Below, one piece after another: positions 7,148-14,051 of a stretch of DNA of 19,355 bases. How positions within the stretch are numbered: the stretch's first letter is position 1; every line of letters begins with the position of its first letter. A model generated the notes under the pieces. The model saw nothing but the letters and a program-made list of their open reading frames with translations, did no database searches and had not been told where the DNA came from. The position numbers and the translations under genes are program-made. Source of the DNA: Clostridia bacterium (GTDB taxonomy: Bacteria; Bacillota; Clostridia; Christensenellales; CAG-917); assembly GCA_900754695.1 (NCBI GenBank), contig CAAEDU010000095.1, forward strand, positions 1-19,355, written 5' to 3'.

Positions 7148-7969
7148 GTGAAGACGGCGGCAAAAAAGAAAAAAATACCAGCCGCGGTCGGCAACGTGCT
7201 TTATCCCGTCGCCGCCCTCGGCGTCGTGCTTGCGGTGTGGGCTGTCGTCTCCGCCGCAAAGGACCTGCCCTTGCTCGTCCCCGGGCTCGACGAGATCTTC
7301 ACCGAGCTCGGACGGGTGCTTTCCCGCGGGGAAACGTGGCGGGCGATAGGTCTCACGGCGGGCAGAGTGGCGGGGAGTTTCGCCCTCTCCTTCCTCTTTG
7401 CCGCAGTGCTTGCCGCGCTCGGCACGGTGTTTAAGCCGTTGCACCGCTTTCTCTCGCCGATAGTCACCGTGCTGCAAGCCGCGCCCACCATGGCGGTCAT
7501 CCTCGTTGTTGCGGTGTGGCTGGAAAGAGGCGAAGTGCCGTTGCTCATCGGCTTTCTCATCTGCTTCCCCCTCTTATACAACGCCATGCACACCGCCATC
7601 GCGGGTGTGGATGCGGAACTTTTGCAAATGGCGGAAGTCTATCGCATCCGCCCTTCGGACAGACTGACGGGGATATATCTCCCTTCCGTGCTGCCCGCGG
7701 TCTTTGACGGAGGGCGGAGCGCGGTGTCCCTTTGCGTAAAAGTCGTCATCGCCGCCGAGGTGCTTGCGCAGACGGCGGGGAGCATAGGCATAGAGATGCA
7801 GCGTGCGAGCGTGGTCTACGAAATGGCTCGGCTGATGGCGTGGACGGTGATCGCCATCGTGATGAGTTTCGCATTCGAGGGCGTAGTCGTCGCCCTCAAA
7901 AAACTTTGGGAAAGGAGGAGAGAGCTGTGTCGGCTGACAAAGAGAACGCAGTCAAAGGACGCGGCGTGA
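7148..7969 (+). CDS. ABC transporter permease (NitT/TauT family)
   Basis: The 273-aa inner-membrane channel of the importer. About six membrane helices lie near residues 17-37, 75-97, 102-130, 133-150, 190-210 and 225-247. The EAA-type loop that docks the ATPase is visible as AGVDAELLQMAEVYRI followed by IYLPSVLP. Length and order fit SsuC/TauC permeases. It starts at GTG 7148, one base after the stop of the binding-protein gene, with no clear Shine-Dalgarno of its own, so translation is probably coupled. The next in-frame ATG lies deep inside the membrane domain and would delete helices. The 3' end overlaps the ATPase gene by 43 bases. Confidence 0.87.
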   Translation: MKTAAKKKKIPAAVGNVLYPVAALGVVLAVWAVVSAAKDLPLLVPGLDEIFTELGRVLSRGETWRAIGLTAGRVAGSFALSFLFAAVLAALGTVFKPLHRFLSPIVTVLQAAPTMAVILVVAVWLERGEVPLLIGFLICFPLLYNAMHTAIAGVDAELLQMAEVYRIRPSDRLTGIYLPSVLPAVFDGGRSAVSLCVKVVIAAEVLAQTAGSIGIEMQRASVVYEMARLMAWTVIAIVMSFAFEGVVVALKKLWERRRELCRLTKRTQSKDAA

Positions 7970-8670
7970 CCGTGAAAGGGCTCGCCGTAGCTTACGGCGA
8001 AAAGCGGGTGTTCGACGGCTTTGACATCGCCTTTCCCGCAGGGGGGATCAGCGTCGTCATGGGCGGTTCCGGAGTGGGGAAAAGCACCCTGCTCAATGCG
8101 GTCGCGGGGCTGGTGCCTTGCGAAGGGGACATCGAAAGACCGGAGGGCGGGATCTCCTACATTTTTCAAAAAGACAGGTTGATACCCTCGATCAGTGTGC
8201 ATAAAAACCTTGATCTGGTGCTTCGCGGGGTCATCCGCGACAAGGCGGAGAGGGGAGAGCGCATCGCCGGGATGCTGAAAAGGTTGGAGATCGGCGACAA
8301 GGCGGAGAAGTATCCGTCCGAGCTTTCCGGAGGCGAGAGCCTGCGCGTCGCGATGGCGCGGGCGTTCCTCTTCCCCTCCGATGTCCTTTTGATGGACGAG
8401 CCGTTCAGAGCTCTCGACATCGGGCTGAAATTCCGTCTCTTACGCGCCCTCGAAGGGCTGCTCGCATCATCCCCGCGCACGGTGATCTACGTCACGCACG
8501 ACGTGGACGAATGCGTGCTCGCCGCAGACTCGTGGACGGTGCTCGCGGGTTCTCCCGCGCGCGTCGCCGCGGAGGGCAGGGTGAAAGTGCCGAGAGGGGA
8601 GAGGACGCTCGACGTCCCCGACATCGCCGCAACACGGGCGGAGATCTTCGCCATGCTGGCTGCGGAATAG
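7927..8670 (+). CDS. ABC transporter ATP-binding protein (NitT/TauT family)
   Basis: The 247-aa ATPase of the importer. Walker A is GGSGVGKS (46-53), Q-loop Gln81, signature LSGGE (133-137), Walker B VLLMDE (153-158) with catalytic Glu, and switch His191 in THD. The segment LMDEPFRALD is typical of SsuB/TauB-like proteins. The start is GTG 7927: AGGAGG (7913-7918) lies eight bases upstream, whereas the frame open further upstream runs inside the permease gene without support. A GTG start inside the permease 3' end gives a 43-base overlap, so expression of the two is linked. No terminator is seen after the stop; the next promoter begins 37 bases on. Confidence 0.9.
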   Translation: MSADKENAVKGRGVTVKGLAVAYGEKRVFDGFDIAFPAGGISVVMGGSGVGKSTLLNAVAGLVPCEGDIERPEGGISYIFQKDRLIPSISVHKNLDLVLRGVIRDKAERGERIAGMLKRLEIGDKAEKYPSELSGGESLRVAMARAFLFPSDVLLMDEPFRALDIGLKFRLLRALEGLLASSPRTVIYVTHDVDECVLAADSWTVLAGSPARVAAEGRVKVPRGERTLDVPDIAATRAEIFAMLAAE

Positions 8671-8706
8671 AGGGCAGGCTTATTCCCGTCCGTGCGGCGA
8701 ATTTGC

Positions 8707-8735
8707 TTGACAGCGGCTTTCGGTGCGGATATAAT
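8707..8735 (+). promoter_or_regulatory. Consensus sigma-70 promoter of rpmE
   Basis: TTGACA (8707-8712), 17-bp spacer, TATAAT (8730-8735): both boxes match consensus exactly. The predicted start near 8742 leaves a leader of about 99 bases before rpmE. It is the strongest promoter in the window, as expected for a ribosomal protein gene. Confidence 0.9.
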
Positions 8736-8741
8736 AAAGAA

Positions 8742-8840
8742 ACTTTATGTCATATGCGCGTAGCTCCTGCCCTCGAGGTGGAGCCTCGAAGGGAAACATT
8801 GGCGCGTGTGGGCGTAAAAATACGAAAACAGGAGTGAACA
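8742..8840 (+). promoter_or_regulatory. Structured rpmE leader, candidate L31 autoregulatory element
   Basis: The ~99-base leader has CTCCTG (8764-8769), the exact complement of CAGGAG (8829-8834), which contains the ribosome-binding site of rpmE. Pairing them would hide the site. Between lie a hairpin TCGAGG/CCTCGA (8773-8778/8784-8789, loop TGGAG) and a small CGTA/TACG stem (8813-8824). Leaders that let L31 repress its own translation are known in several phyla, including Bacillota; whether this belongs to a described class I cannot confirm. Confidence 0.55.
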
Positions 8841-9047
8841 ATGAAAGAAGGCATCCATCCGGAATATCACACCGCGACCGTGCAATGCGCTTGCGGCAAT
8901 ACGTTCCTGACCGGCACCACCAAGAAGACGGACGTCATCAAGGTCGAGATCTGCTCCAAGTGCCATCCCTACTTCACCGGCAAGCAGAAACTCGTTGACA
9001 CCGGCGGCCGCGTCGACAAGTTCAAGAAGAGATACAATCTCGACTGA
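8841..9047 (+). CDS. rpmE: 50S ribosomal protein L31
   Basis: The 68-aa product is the bacterial large-subunit protein L31, which bridges the two ribosomal subunits. It opens MKEGIHPEYH, the usual L31 start, and ends with TGGRVDKFKKRYNLD. Cys16, Cys18, Cys38 and Cys41 are the zinc ligands of the C+ form, with CSKCHPYFTG as the family signature. This zinc-binding paralog is normally the one used when zinc is plentiful. AGGAG lies six bases before the ATG. It stands alone between its own promoter and a terminator, immediately upstream of the DUF1385-prmC-prfA group as in many Bacillota. Confidence 0.97.
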   Translation: MKEGIHPEYHTATVQCACGNTFLTGTTKKTDVIKVEICSKCHPYFTGKQKLVDTGGRVDKFKKRYNLD

Positions 9048-9055
9048 CAAGACGG

Positions 9056-9084
9056 AGATGCAGGCTCACGCGGTCTGCATTTTC
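9056..9084 (+). terminator. Probable terminator after rpmE
   Basis: GATGCAG (9057-9063) pairs with CTGCATT (9075-9081) around an 11-base loop, followed by TTTTCATTATT. The T-run is interrupted, so termination may be partial. Confidence 0.6.
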
Positions 9085-9090
9085 ATTATT

Positions 9091-9106
9091 GCGCGCGTGA
9101 GCGCGC
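9091..9106. other. GC hairpin with GNRA tetraloop
   Basis: GCGCGC, GTGA, GCGCGC: a six-pair GC stem closed by a GUGA (GNRA) loop, 75 bases before the DUF1385-PrmC start. Nearby, GCGCAC/GTGCGg around 9117-9134 also pairs. The untranslated look of this stretch argues against the upstream ATG at 9128. Confidence 0.45.
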
Positions 9107-9181
9107 GGAGAGCGGGCGCGCACGCCAATGTGCGGCGCGCCGCGCGAGCCGCTCGGGAGACCCGACGGCGAGGGAGAAACT

Positions 9182-11047
9182 TTGTCACGTTCCGACGGCG
9201 CGAAGAGCGCGAGACAGCATAAAGAGAAGCCCGGCAAGATCGTCAGGCGCACCTACATCGGCGGACAGGCGGTGCTCGAAGGCGTCATGATGAAGGGGCG
9301 CACCTCAATGGCGACCGCCGTGCGCACCGAGTCCGGCGAGATCACCGTGGAGGCGAAGCGCATCAAGGACGCTTCGAAGCGCGGCGTCTTTTTCAGGCTG
9401 CCCTTCGTGAGAGGGGTGGTCAATCTCGTCACGCAGCTCTTCATGGGCGTGGGAGTGCTCATGCGCTCCGCCGAGGTCTTCGGCGACTACGCCGAGCCCA
9501 CCAAGTTCGACAAGTGGGTGGGGGAGAAGTTCAAGGTGAACCCCATGCACATCCTCACCGCGGTCTCGCTCGTCCTGGGGCTCGCGCTCGCGGTGGGACT
9601 TTTCGTGTTTCTGCCCAACTTCCTCACCGGTCTCATTTTCGAGATTCCCGGCACCAACGACCATCCCGCGCTCCTGAGCCTCTGCGAGGCGGCGATCATG
9701 CTGGTCATCTTCATCGGATATATCCTTTCCATCACGCTGATGAAGGACATCCGCAGGGTGTTCATGTACCACGGCGCGGAGCACAAGGTGATAAGCTGCT
9801 ACGAGCACGGTCTCGACCTCACGGTGGAGAACGCGAGAAAGATGCGCACGGAACACAGCCGTTGCGGGACGACGTTCATCTTTTTCGTGGTGGCGGTGAG
9901 CATAATCGTGTTCGCCCTCGTCAACTGGCTGCTGGACGCTCTGGGCTGGACGAGCTTTTCGAGCGTGGTCAATGCGCTCATTCGCCTTGCGATCAAACTG
10001 CTTTTCCTGCCCGTCGTGGCGGGGATATCCTATGAGATCCTGAAATTCCTCGCGAGGTCGGACTGCCTGCTGTTCAGGGTGCTGCGCGCCCCCGGTATGC
10101 TCATGCAGAAGCTCACCACCAAGCAGCCGACGGACGATATGCTCGAGGTCAGCCTCACGGCATTCAAGAAGGTGCTGGAAATGGACGCGGACGAGACCGT
10201 CCCGGAGAGCGCGTTCGAGTTCACCGTGTCCGTGAAGACGGTGCGTGAGAGACTGAAAGAGATCGCACCTTCCGCGGATGAGAGCGACATCGACTGGATC
10301 CTTGTCGAAGTGACGGGGAAACAGCGCAGCGAACTCGCCTTGATGAGATCCGTCACCAAGGAGCAGTTCGAGGCGGCGCGCGCCATAGCGGAAAAGATGA
10401 AGGACGGCGCGCCCTTGCAGTACGCTCTCGGCAGCACGGAGTTTTTCGGCATCCGTCTCGGCGTGGCTCCCGCGGTGCTCATCCCCCGCCCGGAGACGGA
10501 GGAACTTGCTGAAAAAGTCATCGAAGAAGTGCGCTCCCGCGGCGGCGGGAGGGTGCTGGACCTTTGCACGGGGAGCGGCGCGATCGCGATCGCCGTCGCC
10601 AAAAATTCTCCTGCGGAAGTGACCGCAACGGACGTCTCCGAAGCGGCGTGCACCGTCGCCCGCGCGAATGCGGCGGGCGCGGGCGCGAGCGTCAAAGTGC
10701 TCGCGGGAGACATGTTCGCCCCCGTCGCGGATGAAAAATTCGACGTCATCGTGTCCAATCCGCCATACATCCCCCACGGGGACATCGCGGGGCTTCAGGA
10801 CAAAGTGAAAAAGTTTGAGCCTCTTGCCGCTCTCGACGGCGGCGAGGACGGGCTGGACTTTTACCGCACGATCGCGCGCGAAGGGGCGGAGCGCCTGACG
10901 GAGGGCGGCGTCATTTTCCTGGAATTCGGAGAGGGGCAGGCGGACGCGGTAAAAGAGCTGTTCGCCGCATTCGACACCGAAGTGTACCGTGACATGCAAG
11001 GCAAAGAGCGGATGCTCCGCGCTGCGAAGAAGGAGAGCGCGGTATGA
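9182..11047 (+). CDS. prmC: DUF1385 membrane protein fused to PrmC methyltransferase
   Basis: A 621-aa fusion. Residues ~20-340 are DUF1385: RRTYIGGQAVLEGVMMKG (22-39), membrane helices, YHGAEHK (196-202) and HSRCGTTF; its function is unknown. Residues ~349-621 are release factor glutamine N5-methyltransferase: an N-terminal helical part, PRPETE (435-440), the S-adenosylmethionine motif DLCTGSG (460-466) and catalytic NPPY (526-529). PrmC methylates the GGQ glutamine of release factors, and its target RF1 is encoded next with an ATGA overlap. The frame is open with no stop or shift at the junction. I choose TTG 9182, with GGGAG five to six bases upstream, because ATG 9128 lacks a well-placed site and would add 18 residues from palindromic DNA. 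The methyltransferase would face the cytoplasm, tethered to the membrane. Confidence 0.85.
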   Translation: MSRSDGAKSARQHKEKPGKIVRRTYIGGQAVLEGVMMKGRTSMATAVRTESGEITVEAKRIKDASKRGVFFRLPFVRGVVNLVTQLFMGVGVLMRSAEVFGDYAEPTKFDKWVGEKFKVNPMHILTAVSLVLGLALAVGLFVFLPNFLTGLIFEIPGTNDHPALLSLCEAAIMLVIFIGYILSITLMKDIRRVFMYHGAEHKVISCYEHGLDLTVENARKMRTEHSRCGTTFIFFVVAVSIIVFALVNWLLDALGWTSFSSVVNALIRLAIKLLFLPVVAGISYEILKFLARSDCLLFRVLRAPGMLMQKLTTKQPTDDMLEVSLTAFKKVLEMDADETVPESAFEFTVSVKTVRERLKEIAPSADESDIDWILVEVTGKQRSELALMRSVTKEQFEAARAIAEKMKDGAPLQYALGSTEFFGIRLGVAPAVLIPRPETEELAEKVIEEVRSRGGGRVLDLCTGSGAIAIAVAKNSPAEVTATDVSEAACTVARANAAGAGASVKVLAGDMFAPVADEKFDVIVSNPPYIPHGDIAGLQDKVKKFEPLAALDGGEDGLDFYRTIAREGAERLTEGGVIFLEFGEGQADAVKELFAAFDTEVYRDMQGKERMLRAAKKESAV

Positions 11048-12129
11048 AGATGAGCGACAAGCTGCTGGAGCGGCTGGAAAAACTCAAAGCGCGCTATCTC
11101 GAACTCGGCGAAATGCTCGCACGTCCCGAGGTGGTGTCCGACCAAAGCGCGTTCAAAGCGCTTTCCAAAGAGCACTCGGACATCCGACCCGCGGCGGAAA
11201 AGTATGAGGAATATCTCTCGCATGCAAGAGAACTTGCGGAGTGCGAGGAGATGCTCTCCGCCGAGACCGACCGCGATATGCGCGAGATGCTGAAAGAAGA
11301 GACGGAGGCTCTCCGCGGGACGCTCGATGCGGACGCGGACGAGCTCAGGATCGCGCTGCTCCCCAAAGACCCGGACGAGGACAATAACGTCATCATGGAG
11401 ATCCGCGCGGGCGCGGGCGGAGACGAAGCGGCGCTCTTCGGCACCGAACTCATGAAGATGTACCGCCACTACGCCGACGGCAAGCGCTGGAAGGTGGAGG
11501 AGATCAACATGAACTACACCGAGCTCGGCGGCGCGAAGGAGCTCACCTTCATGATCACGGGCAAGGGGGCGTGGGGCGACCTCAAGTTCGAAAGCGGCGT
11601 CCATCGCGTGCAGCGCGTGCCGGAGACGGAGTCGCAGGGGAGGATCCACACCTCCACGGTGACCGTCGCGGTGCTGCCCGAGGCGAGGGACGTCGAGGTA
11701 AACATCAACGAGAACGACCTCAAGATCGACACCTACCGCAGCGGCGGCGCGGGAGGACAGCACGTCAACAAGACGGAGTCCGCCATCCGCATCACGCACA
11801 TCCCCACGGGCATCGTGGTGGAGTGCCAGGACGAGCGCAGCCAGATCAAGAACCGCGAAAAGGCGATGAAGGTGTTGAAGAGCAGGCTTTATGAGCACTA
11901 TCGCTCGCAGGCGGAGAAGGAGTACAGCGCGGCGCGCAGGGCGCAGATCGGCACCGGCGACCGCAGCGAACGCATCCGCACCTACAACTTTCCGCAGGGC
12001 AGGGTGACCGACCACCGCATAGGGCTGACGCTCTACACGCTGGATCGTTTCATGCTCGGCGAAATGGACGAAATGATCGCGGCGCTCAAACTCGCGCTGC
12101 AGAACAAATTGCTCGAGAACATCGAGTGA
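11044..12129 (+). CDS. prfA: Peptide chain release factor 1
   Basis: RF1 ends translation at UAA and UAG. The 361-aa product is the usual length. The codon-reading tripeptide is PET (193-195) in RVPETESQGRIHTST, the form common in Bacillota RF1. The GGQ that triggers peptide release is at 237-239 in SGGAGGQHVN, and Gln239 is the residue methylated by PrmC. ECQDERSQ and RTYNFPQGRVTDHRI complete the family pattern. The start overlaps the prmC stop in ATGA; a second ATG two codons later (11050) is equally well placed relative to GGAG near 11031. The stop is 11 bases before the next gene, so all three genes probably share a transcript. Confidence 0.97.
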   Translation: MKMSDKLLERLEKLKARYLELGEMLARPEVVSDQSAFKALSKEHSDIRPAAEKYEEYLSHARELAECEEMLSAETDRDMREMLKEETEALRGTLDADADELRIALLPKDPDEDNNVIMEIRAGAGGDEAALFGTELMKMYRHYADGKRWKVEEINMNYTELGGAKELTFMITGKGAWGDLKFESGVHRVQRVPETESQGRIHTSTVTVAVLPEARDVEVNINENDLKIDTYRSGGAGGQHVNKTESAIRITHIPTGIVVECQDERSQIKNREKAMKVLKSRLYEHYRSQAEKEYSAARRAQIGTGDRSERIRTYNFPQGRVTDHRIGLTLYTLDRFMLGEMDEMIAALKLALQNKLLENIE

Positions 12130-12140
12130 GGGGAGAGGAT

Positions 12141-13532
12141 ATGATCATCCGTTACAACAAGAATCATCACGTCATCGAGGAGCACGCCTACAAGCCCAAT
12201 CTGCAGGACGTCCCCCATCCCAATCTCCACCGCAAGATCTTCACTTACGGCGAGATCCCGAAGATCGCGTTCAACATGCGTCACGTCCCGATGGAGTGCC
12301 CCAAGGACATCTATATCACGGACACCACCTTCCGCGACGGGCAGCAGGCGACCAAGCCCTTTGCCGTCAAGGACATCGTGGCGCTTTACAAGATGCTGCA
12401 CCGTCTGGGCGGACCCAACGGCATCGTGAGGCAGAGCGAGTTCTTCCTTTACAGCGAGAAGGACCGCGAGGCGGTGGAGAAGTGTTTGGAGCTCGGCTAC
12501 GACTTCCCGCAGGTGACGTCGTGGATCCGCGCCAACGAGAAGGATTTCGAGCTGGTCAAGCAGTTCGGCATCAAGGAGACGGGCATCCTCGTGAGCTGCT
12601 CGGACTATCACATCTTCAAGAAGATGAACCTCACCCGCGGGCAGGCGATGGAGAAATATCTCACCATCGTGAAGAAGGCGTTGGAGCGCGGCATAGTGCC
12701 CAGGTGCCACTTCGAGGACATCACCCGCGCGGACTATTTCGGCTTTGTCGTGCCCTTTGCCATCGAGCTCATGAAGCTCTCGGCGGAGAGCGGCATCCCC
12801 ATCAAGATCCGCGCCTGCGACACCATGGGCTACGGCGTGACCTATCCGGGCACGTCTCTTCCGCGCAGCGTGCAGGGCATCATCTACGGCTTCCGTTATT
12901 ACGCGGAGATCCCCTCCGAACAGCTGGAATGGCACGGGCACAACGACTTTTACAAGGCGGTCACCAATTCCGCGACGGCGTGGCTTTACGGCTGTTCCGC
13001 AGTCAACACCACCTTGCTCGGCATAGGCGAGCGCACGGGCAACACCCCGCTTGAAGCGATGGCGATAGAGTACGCATCCCTGCGCGGCGGCACGGGCGGG
13101 ATGGATCTTTCCGTCATCACGGAGATCGCGGACTACTTCGAGCACGAGATGGGCTTCGACATCCCGGAGCGCACCCCCTTCGTGGGCAAGAACTTCAACG
13201 TCACCAAGGCAGGCATCCACGCGGACGGCATGCTGAAAGACCAGGAGATCTACAACATCTTCGACACCGAGAAGATCCTGCACCGTCCCGCGCGCGTCGT
13301 CGTGGATTCTTTCAGCGGCGTGGCGGGCATCGCGTTCTGGATCAATTCTTACTATTCCGTCCCCGCGGAGATGCACATCGACAAGCGCGACGACCTCATC
13401 ATCAAAATGAAGGAGAGGGTGGACGCGCAGTACGCCGAGGGCAGGACCACCGTGATAAGCGACGGAGAGCTGGACGCCATGTTCCGCGAGCTCGACCCCG
13501 CGCGTCATGCGGAGTTTGCGAAATTCGCGTGA
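12141..13532 (+). CDS. DRE-TIM metallolyase, candidate Re-citrate synthase or isopropylmalate synthase relative
   Basis: The 463-aa product belongs to the HMGL-like/DRE-TIM family that condenses acetyl-CoA with a 2-oxo acid. The active-site DTTFRDGQQ (61-69; Asp61, Arg65, Asp66) and metal-binding HGHND (265-269) are intact, as are GIGERTGNTP and AGIHADG. It lacks the C-terminal leucine-feedback domain of full LeuA and has distinctive stretches such as GGPNGIVRQSEFFLYSEKDREAVEKCL split by HIFKKMNL and EDITRADYFGF. Clostridial Re-citrate synthase is a member of this group and usually mis-named isopropylmalate synthase; assigning it that role is inference from overall look. Homocitrate or isopropylmalate synthase remain possible. 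ATG 12141 follows AGGGGAG; the GTG at 12126 lies in the prfA stop region. Confidence 0.75.
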   Translation: MIIRYNKNHHVIEEHAYKPNLQDVPHPNLHRKIFTYGEIPKIAFNMRHVPMECPKDIYITDTTFRDGQQATKPFAVKDIVALYKMLHRLGGPNGIVRQSEFFLYSEKDREAVEKCLELGYDFPQVTSWIRANEKDFELVKQFGIKETGILVSCSDYHIFKKMNLTRGQAMEKYLTIVKKALERGIVPRCHFEDITRADYFGFVVPFAIELMKLSAESGIPIKIRACDTMGYGVTYPGTSLPRSVQGIIYGFRYYAEIPSEQLEWHGHNDFYKAVTNSATAWLYGCSAVNTTLLGIGERTGNTPLEAMAIEYASLRGGTGGMDLSVITEIADYFEHEMGFDIPERTPFVGKNFNVTKAGIHADGMLKDQEIYNIFDTEKILHRPARVVVDSFSGVAGIAFWINSYYSVPAEMHIDKRDDLIIKMKERVDAQYAEGRTTVISDGELDAMFRELDPARHAEFAKFA

Positions 13533-13558
13533 ACATGAAAGGGAAATTAAATGTCCGC

Positions 13559-13574
13559 GAGGGGAAATCCCCTC
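13559..13574 (+). terminator. Possible weak terminator
   Basis: GAGGGG (13559-13564), AAAT, CCCCTC (13569-13574): a tight GC stem after the metallolyase gene, followed only by TTGTAATT. Its tail overlaps the next predicted -35 box. Confidence 0.4.
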
Positions 13575-13603
13575 TTGTAATTGCGCGGGTTTTCCTGTAA
13601 AAT
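13575..13603 (+). promoter_or_regulatory. Possible promoter of P-loop gene and thrC
   Basis: TTGTAA (13575-13580), 17-bp spacer, TAAAAT (13598-13603). The predicted start would fall at or just inside the ribosome-binding site (13609-13616), leaving an extremely short leader, which weakens the call. Confidence 0.35.
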
Positions 13604-13619
13604 GGAAGCGGAGGTGAAT

Positions 13620-14051
13620 ATGATAAAACTCATCACCGGGTCCAAAGGGACCGGCAAGACCAAGATCATCATCAACATGGCGAACGACAACGTCGAGACC
13701 GCCAAAGGGGACATCGTCTTCCTCACCGATACGGACAGATATATGTACTCTCTGCGCTATCAGGTGCGCGTCATCAACACCGAGCAGTTGAAGCGTGAAG
13801 GGCAGTCCGCCGTGGACGAGAGAGAGCTCATCGGTTTCATCCGCGGCATCCTCGCGGGCAACCATGACATCGAGAGCTTCTACATCGACGGGGCGCACCG
13901 TATGCTCGCCCGTTCCGTCGCCGAGATGGAGGACTTCTTCACCGACATCTATCAGATCGCAAAGAACACCGACACGAGGTTCATCCTCACCGTCAGCGAA
14001 AACGAAGAGAACTTCCCGGAGTTCCTCAAAAAATATCAGGCAGAAGAATGA
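13620..14051 (+). CDS. Small P-loop protein of unknown function
   Basis: A 143-aa cytoplasmic protein with an N-terminal Walker A GSKGTGKT (7-14) and a plausible Walker B strand SFYIDG (86-91), then an acidic helix AEMEDFFTDIYQIAK and FILTVSENE. This layout resembles a stripped-down ATPase or a DNA/RNA-helper P-loop domain of the kind annotated as 'twitching motility protein-like' or hypothetical in Clostridia. It has no signal peptide or membrane helix. GGAGGTGA (13609-13616) places the start at 13620; an upstream in-frame start at 13581 is not needed. The stop overlaps the threonine synthase ATG (ATGA), so it is co-translated with thrC, though a role in threonine synthesis is not implied by sequence. 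Confidence 0.8.
   Translation: MIKLITGSKGTGKTKIIINMANDNVETAKGDIVFLTDTDRYMYSLRYQVRVINTEQLKREGQSAVDERELIGFIRGILAGNHDIESFYIDGAHRMLARSVAEMEDFFTDIYQIAKNTDTRFILTVSENEENFPEFLKKYQAEE

Noticed and set aside
9305..10999. 564-aa open frame on the - strand
   Set aside because: Shadow of the DUF1385-PrmC fusion, whose motifs are intact.
12033..13898. 621-aa open frame on the - strand
   Set aside because: It runs opposite prfA, the metallolyase and the P-loop gene, all with clear motifs; antisense frames stay open because of GC-biased third positions.
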